Translations under genes and position numbers: made by a program | Origin: Diadema setosum | Lineage: Eukaryota; Echinodermata; Echinoidea; Diadematoida; Diadematidae | NCBI GenBank assembly: GCA_033980235.1 | Contig: CM067079.1 | Location: 30,556,647 to 30,620,646, forward strand | Length of the DNA stretch: 64,000 nt | Direction: 5' to 3' | The notes under the pieces: generated by a model | Told to the model about the DNA's origin: nothing | Databases searched by the model: none | Seen by the model: only the letters and a program-made list of their open reading frames with translations | Shown: positions 46,101-60,500 of the stretch, piece after piece | How positions within the stretch are numbered: position 1 is the stretch's first letter | Layout: each line of letters opens with the position of its first letter

Positions 46101-48523
46101 AAAATCGTTGCTAAAATTTCACATTTTGACTTCGTGAACAACAAAACACTTTCAAGTATGTTACTAAGTATGTATTTCTTTACGGAACTCTTAACTATCA
46201 CATTCGAAAAGTCATGCGTCCAGATATGTCTGGAAATAATCGAAAGAGGTGCACTTTCTACCTTCGTTCCGAGCACGAAATTTCATAGTCATTCGCACAC
46301 GGGAAGACAGGGTACAGTCCCACGTACCCACATCTTTGTTGCTCTCACGTCACCTGTGCTTCAGTGCCGTACGGCACTGCAGTAAAATTTACTCTGATCG
46401 TAACTCGTACCGGGAATTCGTAGTTGTAATGTTACTTACTAGTGCAGTATAATCTGTGTAAAGTCGGAATAATCCAATGTCATGAATTTGCAACTGGTAT
46501 CATACATTGTAGCTGATCTGGAGTATATTCACATTTTGGCTACTTTCTTTTTAGTAGGCCAGTTCTGATAACGAAAGTACTTGTTTTTGAGGTGGCGAAG
46601 TCCCCTGCAGCACCCTGTAATATCAACACCACCCAGCCCACTCTCACAGCGTAGCATGCATGTGCAGTGTACTAGGCACCCACAGCATGCAGTGACAGTA
46701 CACTGCACTGCATCGACCAATCAGCTTGCTGGATCAAAGCAGCATGGGGGAAAGTCCATTCATTGCGCAAGCGCAAATCAGTTTTTCTTAGAATATGACG
46801 TCATTATTCTCGTTTGCTGCTCCCGTACAATTTGAGATTTCTGACAACATACCTCATTTATTTTCACTTGTAACTTCAAAAATAGGTCTTCGGCAAAGCG
46901 AACACCACCCTGCTAACGTCCGCCCATGTCTAATGAATATCGTGTCAAGTTTCATGAATATTAAGTGGTGCGACCAGATGTGTCTGGAAATAATCGGAGG
47001 GTAGTTTTCCGAGACAGTGAAACATGAAATGTTGAATATCTTAAAAAGTTCTCAATCGTTTCTCATGATTTTTCGTATGTAGATAGAAATCATGATTTTG
47101 CATTGATACTGAAAGTTTGAGCGATTTTGGTCAATGTGTAGCGGAGATATGAGAAGGTGAAATTTTGGTGAAAATGAGAACGCCCGATTCGCACTGCCTC
47201 GATGACGGTTGAAAATTCAAAACGTTTCGTGGGTTTCGGGGGAGTTAATTATAGTCGTCCGCTGTGACTGTATAGGACTATAAGTCACTGCCATGATAAC
47301 TAAATAGTTGTTTTGGTGAGTTTATCCTCCAGCTGGTCCTACTACACATGGCTGGAAAACAAAGGAACAAGAAAAAAGAAAAAGAAAAAGAAAAAGGAAT
47401 TCTGTTGTATTATAGCAAAGCCTCATGCCATTTGAAATGTCCCTTGATCACTTGAAAAGTGTAAGGATAACTCCTGTAGTTTCTTGCCAAGTGTCAGTCT
47501 TTTCACTGTATCCAGTACCCTTGCAGTATGTTGTATGTAACATTGGTATTTTCAGTCCTTTTCAATGCTGTGTGTTTAGTCTTTGTTGTTGTTGTTATTA
47601 GTGACGTGTGGGATTGATGAAATTTGGATAATAATTTGCAGAATATATCCATACCGGTGATTCAGATCAACAGATACAATACTGTTATACATAAAAAGAG
47701 CATAATTGATCAAAATGAAAAAAGATTTCATCAGAATGTAATTTCACTTGAAATGTAGATATGTGGAAAATGAAGCTTTCATATTCACAGCTCATATTTG
47801 CAGAGAATATTCATATTTGCCAATTTAACTAACTTATACTCATGGTGATTGTGTGTTGGCCGAATGTTCAGAAAATTGCATTAAAGTTTGGCTCTTTCTA
47901 TCTGCACATTTGCCAGGATTCGACCAGCTGTGCTGCGGCAAGCCGTGTATGGAACCATCAAGATTGGCTGTTACCACTCTTTCAAGAGGATTGTTGTAGA
48001 TAATCCACAAAATGAGACACTACCAGTGAATGTTCTATGTGGCATGACGGCTGGAGCGATTGCATCGGCGATAGCTAACCCAACGGATGTGCTCAAGGTA
48101 GGTCAAAGGATGGTATCGTTTGCAGTCTGTGTACAATTAGCACACCTATTTATTGCTTGTCTTTGAAAGTATACAGGGACACTTTGTACCGTGTATGCCT
48201 TGAGATGTCTTTAATATTCACATTGTCATTGTTGGTAATCCAGGGGTTGGAAGGGGATGAGGTTCAGTGGATTCTTGTTGGCTGTAGTCCTGTTTTTAAT
48301 GAAAAAAAATTATGTGGCTCTTTGCTGCAAATGGCCCCGAGGTACTGGGACAAACAAGAAGGAAAGAGTATAAGATGAGGGAACAGGTAAGATTGCAGCT
48401 TTTAAGACCTGAAGAAAAAAAATCACAGCATGAGTGGGCAAACTGATTGTGTATTGAATTTTAAAGTAGGATGATACTGGAATGATAGCCAGGTAGAGAC
48501 AGCTACACATAATATTCACACCC

Positions 48524-48558
<35 letters not shown>

Positions 48559-51500
48559 TTCACTCAGGAGGGTGTTTGCAGAAAGTTGGTGATAAATACC
48601 AAGACAAATAACCAAAGACAGTTCAGACCCTTGACTGTACTTTAGGACCAAACCAGTAACATGTGTTACTTCAACTGTTTGGCTGTGAGTAAATTACCAA
48701 CACAGGAAGGAAACATGTGACACTGTGTCTACAGTGTCTGGATTCAGCTGAGCCCCTGTCTATTGCTGTCATCTGGATTTTACAGTGTAAATATTGCTTG
48801 TTTATTAAAGTAGTCCTGTAATAAAAGAGTCATATGTGTACGTTCAAAGTACAGTATTCACCTTACCCTGTTTCCAATTATTAACTCATGAGATCTGGTA
48901 TTAGTCATGAAGGCACATCTTCTGTGGGTGTGTGTGATGTGTCCACAATTAGCTATTCGCAGAGTAAATCATATTGATTCAGATGCTATTTTTGTCCAAA
49001 CCTTGGAAATTCTATTTTATCTCTTGTGGTACAAGTGAACATGTACAATAAGATAGATCACATGTAATCCCCATTACATCGCTAAACGAGTGATAAATAT
49101 TAAGTTGATACAAATAGCCCATTTTGATGAAGTCTCTCAAACTGCCAATTTCACAAGGACATCTACAATAGGAGAAATAGAGAGATAGGATTGAGATGAG
49201 ATGGAAGGAGGAATAGAATCAGATCCATGTGAAATGTTTATTAATAGAGATCCTACAGGTTAGGTTCCAGCAAAAACATACCGTGTACATGGTTGACTTG
49301 TGGGAATGTTACGATAATTCATCACCTATTTCAAAGTTATGGCAGATTAATTGATTACTAATTCTATTACGTAATACTCGTATAAGTCTTCAGAGGTTAG
49401 CATTTCCCAGGTGTTTAAGGCAGTGAAGTCACATAATGAAATTCAAAGTAGGTAAAAATTCCAGGCAGTCCCAGTTGGCTATAAATACCCGTGTCAGTGA
49501 GCAGTAAGCATCTTTTTCAAGTGTGACGGCAGTGAATTATACCAGGGAGGCGAGACACCTCCCTGATTATACATCTCAAACTCCAATGTCTAGTGATCAG
49601 GAAGACGACGCTACCTCTCAGCCCCCATCCCCGTGGGGAGATCAGGGCATGGAAGGCCGCCTTGAAGCTCAACTAGAGAGACCGAGATACTCTCCCGCTT
49701 CATGGATAGGGCGGCGGCACACCGTGGTAATGACAAACGGCATGCGAGCCATGCCAGCTGGTGCAGGAGAGCTTCTCCTCCCGGCGATTAGTCCGGACAT
49801 GCGAGCCATGTCCGCGGGGACAGGGGCGCTGCCCCGCCCATCGAAGACTTCAGCGAGCTAGCCATCCCCATCGGCAGCTCAACAGACGACGATATTCTCA
49901 TGTCAGCCTCCTTCCTGGCAAAACTGATTGCGTTGCCCTGTATGGGTAGCCTTGACTCTGCCCTTCTGGTTATGGTCATTTTGACAACTGAATTGATCCG
50001 GATGCCATGTCCTTACAGCCAAACTCTTTCAAAGCCTGGTACCAAATCTGATTTTAACTTAAATTCTGATCTCATTTGGGCCAAATTTAAAAATTGGCTG
50101 ATTTAATTGCTAATGAAGGCAGTCACACTGCCCATATCAGAAGGTAAGTGCTCTATAAAATCGCGAAGCAAATGCTCAATTGCCATCGAATGCCCAAGCA
50201 GTTCTCACACCAAAAATCGAGAGCAAAATTTGGGCGATCCTCCTTCACGAGGCCTTGGGTCTTGTGAGCTCCCAACTTCTACAACGAAATGTAGTGAAGG
50301 GACTCCTACCACATAGATAAATCCTTTCTGAAATCCACAGATCATGCACGGATAATCATCCATGCAATTGACACAACGAGAATTTTAACAACTCACGTCA
50401 CCATCGATGGCCCGACACTCCCGGGCTTTGCTTATCGTATGATCTGAGCATGCACCATCGAGGTACCTTGAAACCCCTTCTCAACCCTTCTCAACAACAC
50501 TTGCGCAGCAAGTCGATTCCACTTGGTAGAAAGTTGTTCAGAAAGACATCTGAGAAAAATTGACAAGTGTCACATAAGCATACATCGTGTGTCATGAATG
50601 TCTCTACGCAAGCCAGCAAAAAAAAAAAAAAAAAAAGGATGAGTACTGTCCAAAACCGTTCAGTGCTGGAAATCTCAAGCTTTCCAAAGATGACTGGTCA
50701 AAATAATTCCCGAGCCTTGGATATTGGCCACAGTATTTGGCTATGAAGCCAATAATTTCATTTCAACCCCATACCAATAAATTTTTCCTCTACAAAGTGT
50801 ACATTCTACCGAGGAGGAAAAGGCAACCCATGAAGAATTGTCTCCGAACATTCTCGCAAAGCAAGCTATTAGAGAGATTCCTCACATGGAGTATCAACTC
50901 TATTCTAGCGCTACCAAAGACTGGCGGTCTAAGTCCAATCATAAATTTGAAAAACTTAAACAAATTTGTAAGATACGAACACTTCAGAGTGGAACAATTT
51001 CGCTTGATTACCGCCTTAATTTTGCCCCTCCAAAGGGTGCATATTTATCCGTATCCGTTCACCTTGTTCATCAAGCATAGTCTTTCGAATGGAAATACTA
51101 AGTAGTATTTTCACTGCATTCCTTCAGTGCCTTCCATCTGGCCTTAATTCGACCCCACGGAATTTCCTTAAAGTTATGAAACCTGTCTTTGCCTCGGTGA
51201 GTAGTGGCATTAGAACAATCACCTATTTCGATGATATCCATATTCTTTCTCACACCAGAGAAGAGTGTCTTGACAAAGCCAGTGATCAACTTGTCACCCT
51301 TAAAGAGTTTCAGTAAGGATTTCGACAAATCCAGTTTCAACCCAAAGCACGTCGAGACCTTCCTTGGTTCTCATATTAATTCCCAGCAAATGATTTTCAG
51401 TTTTTTCCTCAGAACAAGATTGACAAGGTTACTGCCCTTGGAAATCCAATCTTGTATGGCAACGAAACCAAATTTCGGGATTTTAATGCCTTCTACAAAG

Positions 51501-54500
51501 AAATTTACATTCTCGTCACTTTGGACTAGAAAAAATAAACCAACTAATGCTCTGCGTAAAGCAGAAGATGACATCGACACGAAGTTTGGTGTCGTTATCT
51601 AGTCATGCGATACAAAACATTCTTTGGTGGTGGTTGTCTCGCAAGACAAAGAATTATTTTCCACCTTCATTAGCATGATAATTTCAAGCGATGCTTGCAT
51701 CTCAGTATGGAGAGTAGTTAATTCTGAACAATGACAATTCCTTTGCTCAGAGAGTCTGGAGTGCCAAACAAAATTCCCCTCATAGCAATGTGTGTGAACC
51801 TCTTGCAATTCAGAACGGTCTTGAAGCCCTGTGTGGCTCGTGTACAAAAAATGTGCTTATTCATAATTCGGTCAGACATTTCTACAGCTAGTAGCATACC
51901 TGACCCGAACGAATTCACGGCCAACATTGGAATTGGTGTCTAGCAATTGGATATCAGCTTCACATTCAACAGATGTAGATAATTCTGAAGTTTTTCTGCT
52001 TGTCTCGCAGAGACATGAACAACTAATTACTATTTTACATATTCTTCACCACACAATCCACAAACTCTACATATGGATTAGCAACACTCCTCATGTCAAA
52101 TGGAAGCCAAGTCTTATTGCCCTGAATTTTGATGCTTTTTTCCCTACCCTAGAACGTTTTCAGTCCTCCACAAGCTTCAACTGAACAAGGTGACCTGAGC
52201 AATCCTCACTGCCCCAATGGTGGCGGCAGCCATGGGTCTCATCATAAGTGGCAGACACATCGCAGCACATTGCAAAGCTTCTTCATCATGGCGAGACAAT
52301 ACCAATAAACAAAACAAATGAGGGTGCTTGAAGACAGTAGCAATGTCTGTATTCTGAACAATCTTGTGATCCTTTTAACCCGTCTACAGAACACGTTGTC
52401 AACATCTAAGCCTATAGCATAGCTTTTCAACAAAGCCCACTCCACGATTTTTTTTTTACTCATAGACCTGCTCGGTCTTCCATACTACCTGAAACCGAGA
52501 GCTATGACATAGGCAAACAGCCCCTATAGTCAGACTTATTAAGGGCGTATCAAACTCCGACCCTCGCAAGCCTAAATACAACAACACTTGGGATGTTTCA
52601 ATTGTTTTGAATCACTTTTTATCGTTTCAAGATACCTTCGAACTATAGATTCCTTCAGTGCCTTGAGCCAAAAACAATTTTCCTAGCTCGTTTCGGCAAA
52701 ACGTACACAAATGCTGAGACATCTAGTTCTTATGACATTACCGGAAGATGATGCCACGTTTGCACATTAGAGATATGGAAGGTATACCTCTAACCAGGTA
52801 ATTAATGTGCCTTCTTTTACCTCCAACCCTAAACTCTGTGTTCCGATCAACTCCCTCATGAGTATATTGAATGCACAGAACATCTCCAACGAGCAAGTTC
52901 AGAAAGCAAACTCATAATTCTCCGAAACATCCCAACAAATCGGTGACGACAAGCATCTTGGAGCGGAGGCTGAAAGCCAGTCCCTCGCAGCTGCTTGTAT
53001 AAACACTTAAAATATAACTAATATACTGCCAATAGCTGTACGTATACATCCCTGTACACTGTACTGACTGCTGCATACATTATCAATTGTTGCTATGGGA
53101 ACATGTACCGAGTTTGTTCTGTCTTCGAGATCAGTATGAAAGGGTACCACAGGACGTACCTCGTGTTCATATACATAAGGATTTGGGAGCACAGTCATCC
53201 CGCGTTCATCCCAGACTCTGGTCTGGTAAGACATCCACGGATGCTAATACGAAAGTTGTATCACATTCTCAGTTCATAGCTACAGAAGCGCCGCAACTTC
53301 TAAACTTTCGCGCATGAAGTATAAAGGTCATAATGAAATCTTGTCCACAACTGACTGGACGAACGCTGGTACATTTTGAACCTTCTACCTCCTAACAATT
53401 GATTCCACATTAGTTCAACAATTCTCAGTTCTGCTGAGTTAGAAAGATACATGTAAATTGTGATAGTATGTGTATACCTGTATATTAGTATCTTAGTTAA
53501 GAACAATGTCATAATACGAGTCAGATAAGACACAAGACCATACATCACGTTACGTTGTGCATTGGAAAATGGCGACACATCATTCGGCCACTCGTTTAGG
53601 AGATTCGGTCCACCAAACTGATGAATTTAAACTCTAATATCAACCCAAAATGCAATGGACTTGCCTCTAATTATTGCTCCAATATTACTATGCCGAGTAT
53701 GAACTGGTTAATGTCTAATTCCTCCTTCAAATGTACATGATTAGGATTATGCCTTGATTGGAAAATCGGTACAAGAAGTCCTTTGTATCTGATTAATTTG
53801 TCTGTGCGCTATCATGCTTAATCCTGCTCCAGTTAAAGCACGCAAGGTATCAAAATGATATCATACTCAAAACCTATGCCTTGCACCTTATACTAGTAGG
53901 TTCTCAAGCAAACTTTGCTCGAGTTCTTCTCTTGTTTGCGACAATGTGTGTCACCATCGATAGACATTCGCTATGCATGAGGAGTCATGACCAAAGTTTC
54001 AACCTTGTTGTGAAAACTGTCCATCATCCTTCTTGTCCTCTTGCGCTCACTCATGCCACTAGACTGACTTCTGTACGGAACTTTGAACATGCTAACCTCT
54101 GAAGACTTATACGAGTATTACGTAATAGAATTCCTAAATTATACAAGTAATAAGAAGTATAATTAGAATTCTATTAGTAATAATGAAGTATAAGTCGAAG
54201 AGGTTCCCACCCAGCATCTCATTTGATCGATACTCTTCAGTTCTGAACCCTCCCTTACCAACACTGTACAGAAGTCAAAACTGGTGGGCCCTTCTACTGT
54301 ATGCTGATGTTCTGCTTAATTGCTTGACTTGAGATGTCCATACGTATAAGAATGCTCCGTGCCTTTGGAACAGCAATGATTGTGCTTTATTTATTGCTTG
54401 TCTGTATGATGAGAAGGACCAGTGAGCTAATTGTCTGCATTGCACCCAATACTGCATGGTGTTGCTGGTCTGTCTATTTATAACCGTATTCTCTTTGAAA

Positions 54501-57500
54501 AGATGCTTACTGCTCACTGACACGGGTATTTATAGCCAACTGGGACTGCCTGGAATTTTTACCTATTTTGAATTTCATTATGTGACTTCACTGCCTTAAA
54601 CACCTGGGAAATGCTAACCTCTTCGACTTATACTTCATTATTACTAATAGAATTCTAATTATACTTCTTATTACTTGTATAATTTAGGAATTATTCAATT
54701 GTTGCTGTCAGCAATAAAAATTTACATTAAGATCAGAATTCTAGCACACTCAAGCATGCATGTGAAACCTTTGATACAAAGTCAAATAAAAAACACTACA
54801 GAGAGATAGAAAGAGCGAGGAAAGAAAAATTACGACACCATGGCACCTTTACATTGTTTTAAATCAACAGAAATTATAGCTTCTTTATATTCACTGATTA
54901 ATATTTTTAGCAATTCTCAAGTCTGAGCATAATCTTTAAATGAAGATGAGTGATGAATAAGCATCTACCTATTAACAACTCATGTACTCATCAAAATGCT
55001 ATGCAATCTCAAAACTGTATTTGTACCAAGTATGCAGTCAGCCAGACATTTATAGCATCTTGTTATCCGGCTTTGATGACTCAGGTGCGTATGCAGGCCC
55101 AGAGTGCAAGCTTTGCCAATGCTGGCGGGATGTTCAACTCATTTGTGACAATCTACCAGCAGGAAGGAACAAAGGGTCTCTGGAGGGTGAGTTGTCTGTT
55201 AGTAACGGAAAGACAGACAGATGATGCATGTATACATGATGGCTTTACAGCTTCCTGGTAACTGATTCTTAGAGAGAGAGGCAGAGTCATTCCAAAGCCC
55301 CCCCCCCTTTTTTTTTTCCTCTCCAGAATTTTACAGCCAAAATACCAAGAAGTAGCTGAGTGATATGAGGTCACAAGAGAATGAAATCATGGGAAAACAG
55401 AGTTATATCTAATGTTCTCTAATCCCTAAGTACACCCTTTTCAGTGATAAGAACTCCCTAAAGTCACTCTCCATTGTTGCAGTCATCATGGTAACAATGC
55501 ACTTGGTCATTCTATACTCAAGAAAAATTCTCTGTAAAAGAAAGGTACTTTTTTAAAAGCATTAGAGTTAAAACCATTTAATTGTTGGTAGGTCTATCAT
55601 GGTGTCCTTTTTGGCATATCAAATGAGACTGCCAGGACAAGGGGACTCTTGCGTATTTGTTGTTGTTGTTTTTTAAATTTACAAGCATGCATCAATTAGA
55701 GATCTTCACATCTGCATGGCTGTAATTATGAGAAGAGAAAACTGATCAATAAATAATTAATGGCATTTACGGAATGTCTTAATCATCCTTTTGTGGAGTC
55801 TGTAGGAATATTTTTAGATGAAAGTACAGTAGTTGTGATATAAGTTAATGACTGATGCCACCTTTTAGACCAGTGGTTTGAGGCACAAGATAATGATATT
55901 GCAACTTTGCTCATCAACCATGTACTATACAAATAATATGCATCAGTGAGGGCATTAGTAAGAATTACCCACACAAGGTACGTTCGGAACAGACTATTAA
56001 AACACGCATTAGGCAATAGCTGATGGTGTTTAAACTGTTTCGAAGGTACCGTACCAAGTGTGGGTAATTGTATTATTAAATGCCCCCAAAACATAATGTT
56101 TAATATTTGTTTTATAAAATGGTAAAGCAGATCCTTGTCATTCAATAGAATTTTGCTGCACCAGCCATTTTTGCAAGTTAATGAAATGATGAAACCTTGC
56201 CCATTTACCTACATGTAGGCTTACCATACATTTCAACATGAAAGCACTAATGACTGGTCATTACACTGTACTAATGACAGTCATAAGCAAATCATGTCTG
56301 AGGCTAAATAAATTATGCCTTGTCGTGTGTACGCTCTCCACCACTCGTTTGATTAGGATTAACTTCATCATTTAATACAAATATCACATCTGTTACATGC
56401 TTTAGAAAGAAACATTTCAATCATAATTCTACTTTGATACACATATGCATCGCAGATGGTCTATATTTTTTTAGCTAAGCAAGTCGCTTCTATCATAATA
56501 ATTCCAATTAGGATATGATTGGCTGGGGTTATAAGTATAGATAAGCAGTTCAAGATTTTTATTTGTAATGATATTACAGCTGAATGACAAGACCATGGCT
56601 GATTGGTGATGGTTGCTCCAATGGAGAATCGATTTTAACCCGTTCCTCCCGCAATTCTCTGAGAGCCCCCAAAGCCCCCAAACGAGATTGTTTTTGCTCG
56701 TTGGCAGAGAACCGAGAGGGTGGTATTAAATCTACATGGGCAAAAGCAGTCAAGCGGTACATGTATCCCCTTCCCACAGTCAACTACATGTTCCATTGAA
56801 CAATGACAATATTGATCAGGCACAAGGTATGACTAGAGCGTGCGCTGATGGGCTCACAGACTCTTTTGTTTTACACAAAACAAGGCACATAAGTGGCGTC
56901 AGCGAACACAGAAATCTACCTGAGCTCTGCCTTGATTGCTATGTGCATCTTCATATGAGTTTTATAACAGACTACTGCATTTGAAAAAAGGTAGATGATG
57001 CTGTAACATGAACAGTTTTCCTTCAGAAAGAGAACAAATGCTGGTAGAAGAAACTCTAATCTGTCTGTCAAATCCATTTTTCTGGGCAATATGACACAAA
57101 TAAACATGAATTTAGGCCCCAAATGCAGGCACTCTTGTCTACGATTTGGGAAACTGGTATACCAAGTTCCCATATATATCAGTTGCTGCCATGGGAACCT
57201 GGTATATGGTATGCCAAGTTCCTATAAGAAACGGGTTAAAACAGGTGGTTTTTATGAGATGTTGTACAGTCAAGAGTGCCACATCAACACCAGACCACTG
57301 CATCAGATGCGTAAACTTATTGAAGCAAAACTCAAGGGCTATAAATCCACAATTTGAAGCCCTTGACCCTTGACCTTCAATCATAGATGTGAGTGCATGC
57401 TAACCTTGTTTGCAAAGGTCATAGCATCTGTCTAAAGCACTCCAAGACTGAACTCAAAAGAATGTCAAATATTTGTGACACTGGCTGTGACTTGCAAGAT

Positions 57501-60500
57501 GCAGAACCTATGCACCATGCATTGTTCAGTCCAGTGGCAAAAGCATTGCTTTGACTGTTTTTGATGCTAAGGATGTTCCTCCTACACACAAAAATCTGTC
57601 CTATTTCCAAAAGGTGGAATATCCTTGTTGCATCAGTCAGCATCATTTGTAGTGTCAATTGCACTCTATGTCAAGATTCATCATGGTGTACATTATGTTG
57701 TGATTTGTTTCACAATCATTTAGTAAGCACTCACACTTCTCTATGAAAATTAGACATGTACTTTGTACATTGTATTTTAAATCACATAGAGGCAAAAATT
57801 AGAGAGTGAATGATTGTAAAAGAAAGTGCTCTCACTGAGAGCACTCAGTCTCAGCAGAGAAGTCTGTGCCACCTGATACAGAGGTAAATCCTACAGTCCT
57901 GTTTATAGTTGCTATTCAGATAGTTACAAGCGTGATCGAAATAGGAGTAAGCAAAGATGTATGAACCACGCATGGTGTATATTTATAGTGTAATTGCACT
58001 GGTGTTGTAGGCATGCAGCAAATTTATGAAACGGGAACGGGAAAGAAATGTTCTCTCCTCATCGTGGCTATGGTGCACTGTACAAATGGTGTGCAAAGGG
58101 GGAAACCCAGGAAATTGTACAAAAGAGGAAATGGAAAGTTGTAGAATTGTGGTTTGTAACAGCATTGAAATTATGAGTAAAACAGTGAAAGTGTTTGTTA
58201 CTTCTCCAGTTAAATTTTTTGGCTGTTTACCACCAGTGTTGAGGCTTATACAATACAGCAACTGAAATTATAAGGTTGATTTCATGGGATGGGGTGGGGA
58301 AGAGATCGCTGACTAAGTCACTATAGTGTTGGGTGTGTTTAGCCAAAGTGAGTAACGAGAAAATTGTATTTAAAAATTTGTATGCATACATACATGTGTA
58401 CATAGTGAGATATAAATGTGGCTGCTCAGTACCAATATCAAGATGTATAGAATGGATGAACTCAGTCTGATCCTGTTCATCTGAATGCTTACCATACTTC
58501 TTTTCTGTCAATCTTACATACAGGGTGTGGTTCCTACAGCGCAGAGAGTTGCCATCGTGGCTGGTGTGGCTCTTCCGGTGTATGACTGGTGCAAGAAGAC
58601 TGTATTAGACAAGAGATTAATGGAGGATAGCATTAGCTTACATTTCTTGTGAGTAACCACTTTTGGATATTCCACTTCTGTCTATTGTCTTTACTTTTTC
58701 TCTGCTGACTCAACAGACCCGTTTTGTGCACAATAAACAATGTTTGTTCGTATCACCCCTTTGACCATTGAAAGATAACCATAAATGCCACAATCAATCA
58801 AGTGGAGTCATTGTCTATTGTTGCAGGTCAAGTTTCACTGCAGGCCTAGCTGGTGCCATACTCTCCAACCCTGTAGATGTTGTTCGTACCAGACTAATGA
58901 ACCAGCAAAATCTCAGGAAGGGGATCAACCGTGCACCTGGGCACTACATCTATGCCAACTCCTTTGACTGCCTTCTAAATGTGAGTATGGTAGAAGTGGA
59001 AACTATGCAACTAAAAGTAAAATATTCAATTATTCGGCTGAATTTTTAACTACTGGGCACCATTTCATGAAAGTTGTCAGTCTCTGACAATAGGGGCTTT
59101 TTCGATTTCACGTCATGGACGTGGACACCAACGTAATGACCTAATGACGAAGGAACTGCGCATGTTCCAACTTCTCCCGCACGTCCAACGACAGAATCGA
59201 GAATGCATCCTCTAAGGATTTCACATCCTCCTAGATTCAGGACAGGAATGACGTCATCGCTTGGCGCACCCATAATAGCCAGCCCCCCCGGAGGGGACAA
59301 GGCCATGACGTCACAACAGTATTGCGTGAACAGCGTGCACAAAAATAGAAATGGGTGATAGCACCGCGGACGTTACAAGTGCATGGCAGCCATTTGGAAC
59401 CGCTCTAGTATGAGAATGGGGCGTCCTGGTCCACACAATCGAAGAGTCCCTATTTACCATAGTAACAGTCAGTGACCAGAGCTTCTCGGTCAATCAAACC
59501 AAGGATTTTACTGAAATTGGCAGAGAATGACAGCATGTCAGGGTTTACAGCTTTCATGAAACAGTGCCCTGATCATTGATAATTCCAGTCAAATCTGACT
59601 AAAATTAAGAATGAGAGAGAGGAATGACTGCAAAGAGATTATCTCATATGTATTTCTGACAGCATAACCCAAAAGACCTCATTAGCATATTAATGCAGAT
59701 CTATGCATTGTCCCAGCACACAATGTTCTGTTCTACACACTATATTGCTGCAGCCACACTCTGTATAACAGGTATTGTTGGTCTATAGGGCATAGTCTAG
59801 CTTGAGGTACTTTGATCTACTTGATTGTGCACTGTGGTTTCAGTGAGAAGATGTAGGGTTTCAAGCCTTGTCATGGCACATGTGTCATTGGGCAGAATTA
59901 CCACCACTCCTCTCTACCCAGGGGTGTAAATGATTACCTGGCAGGAAACTGAATGTTAAAACATGCTTGGATTGAGATTGTGTGTGCCATTAACCCGATG
60001 AGGACGAGTCCCAAGTATACTCGGGCAAGTGTCTATGGGAAATGCATGTTGAAGCAGAATCAGTCTGTCTTCAATGGGTCAAGTAGAAAACTGACTGAAT
60101 TTTCCCCAGAGGGTGAAGTGAGTACAATATATAGACATGTAAAGTAGATAGATGTAGGGACCAGCAATATCATACACTGTAAGTACTTTTACTACAGCTG
60201 TACCTCATTGTGATTGTCATGTAGTGTAGTCATACAAACTGTTGTGGGGAGTAAGATCAGTATTATGAGTGGTAGTAGTAGAAATGATGTGTTTGTGTGA
60301 TTGCGTCAGGAGTGACAATGAATGTGTATTTTCTCTTTGTCTTATCATTTTATTCTCTTTCCCTCTAGACGGCAAAGTATGAAGGCTTCATGGCACTCTA
60401 CAAGGGATTTGTCCCAACGTGGGTCCGTCTTGGACCATGGAATATCATTGTATCCTTTTCACATAATACATGGCTATTTTGATATTTTGATCTGTATACA

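Larger units (their letters stand above)
49361..54692 (+). mobile_element. DIRS-like retrotransposon, nearly full length, inactive
   Basis: It has all structural marks of a DIRS element: inverted terminal repeats (49361-49520 and 54495-54692), an internal complementary region (54091-54205) that joins the inverses of both outer ends, and between them gag-, RT-, RNase H- and tyrosine-recombinase-like stretches in that order. The coding parts are broken by many stops and frame changes. No target duplication is expected or seen for this class. It lies in intron 3 of the carrier, in the same orientation as the gene. Confidence 0.9.

Noticed and set aside
48098..48166. Extension of exon 3 past LK into [12 protein letters not shown]
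   Set aside because: Reading through the GTAGGT donor; joining to exon 4 at VRMQAQ restores the conserved PTDVLK-(I/V)RMQAQ block.
52360..53235. LTR retrotransposon integrase instead of a tyrosine recombinase
   Set aside because: No HHCC or DDE integrase motif was seen; the [10 protein letters not shown] phrase and the inverted repeats with an internal complementary region fit DIRS.
59991..60090. Full piggyBac MITE in intron 6
   Set aside because: Only the TTAACCCGATGAGG end was found; with no inverse end nearby it is listed as a fragment.
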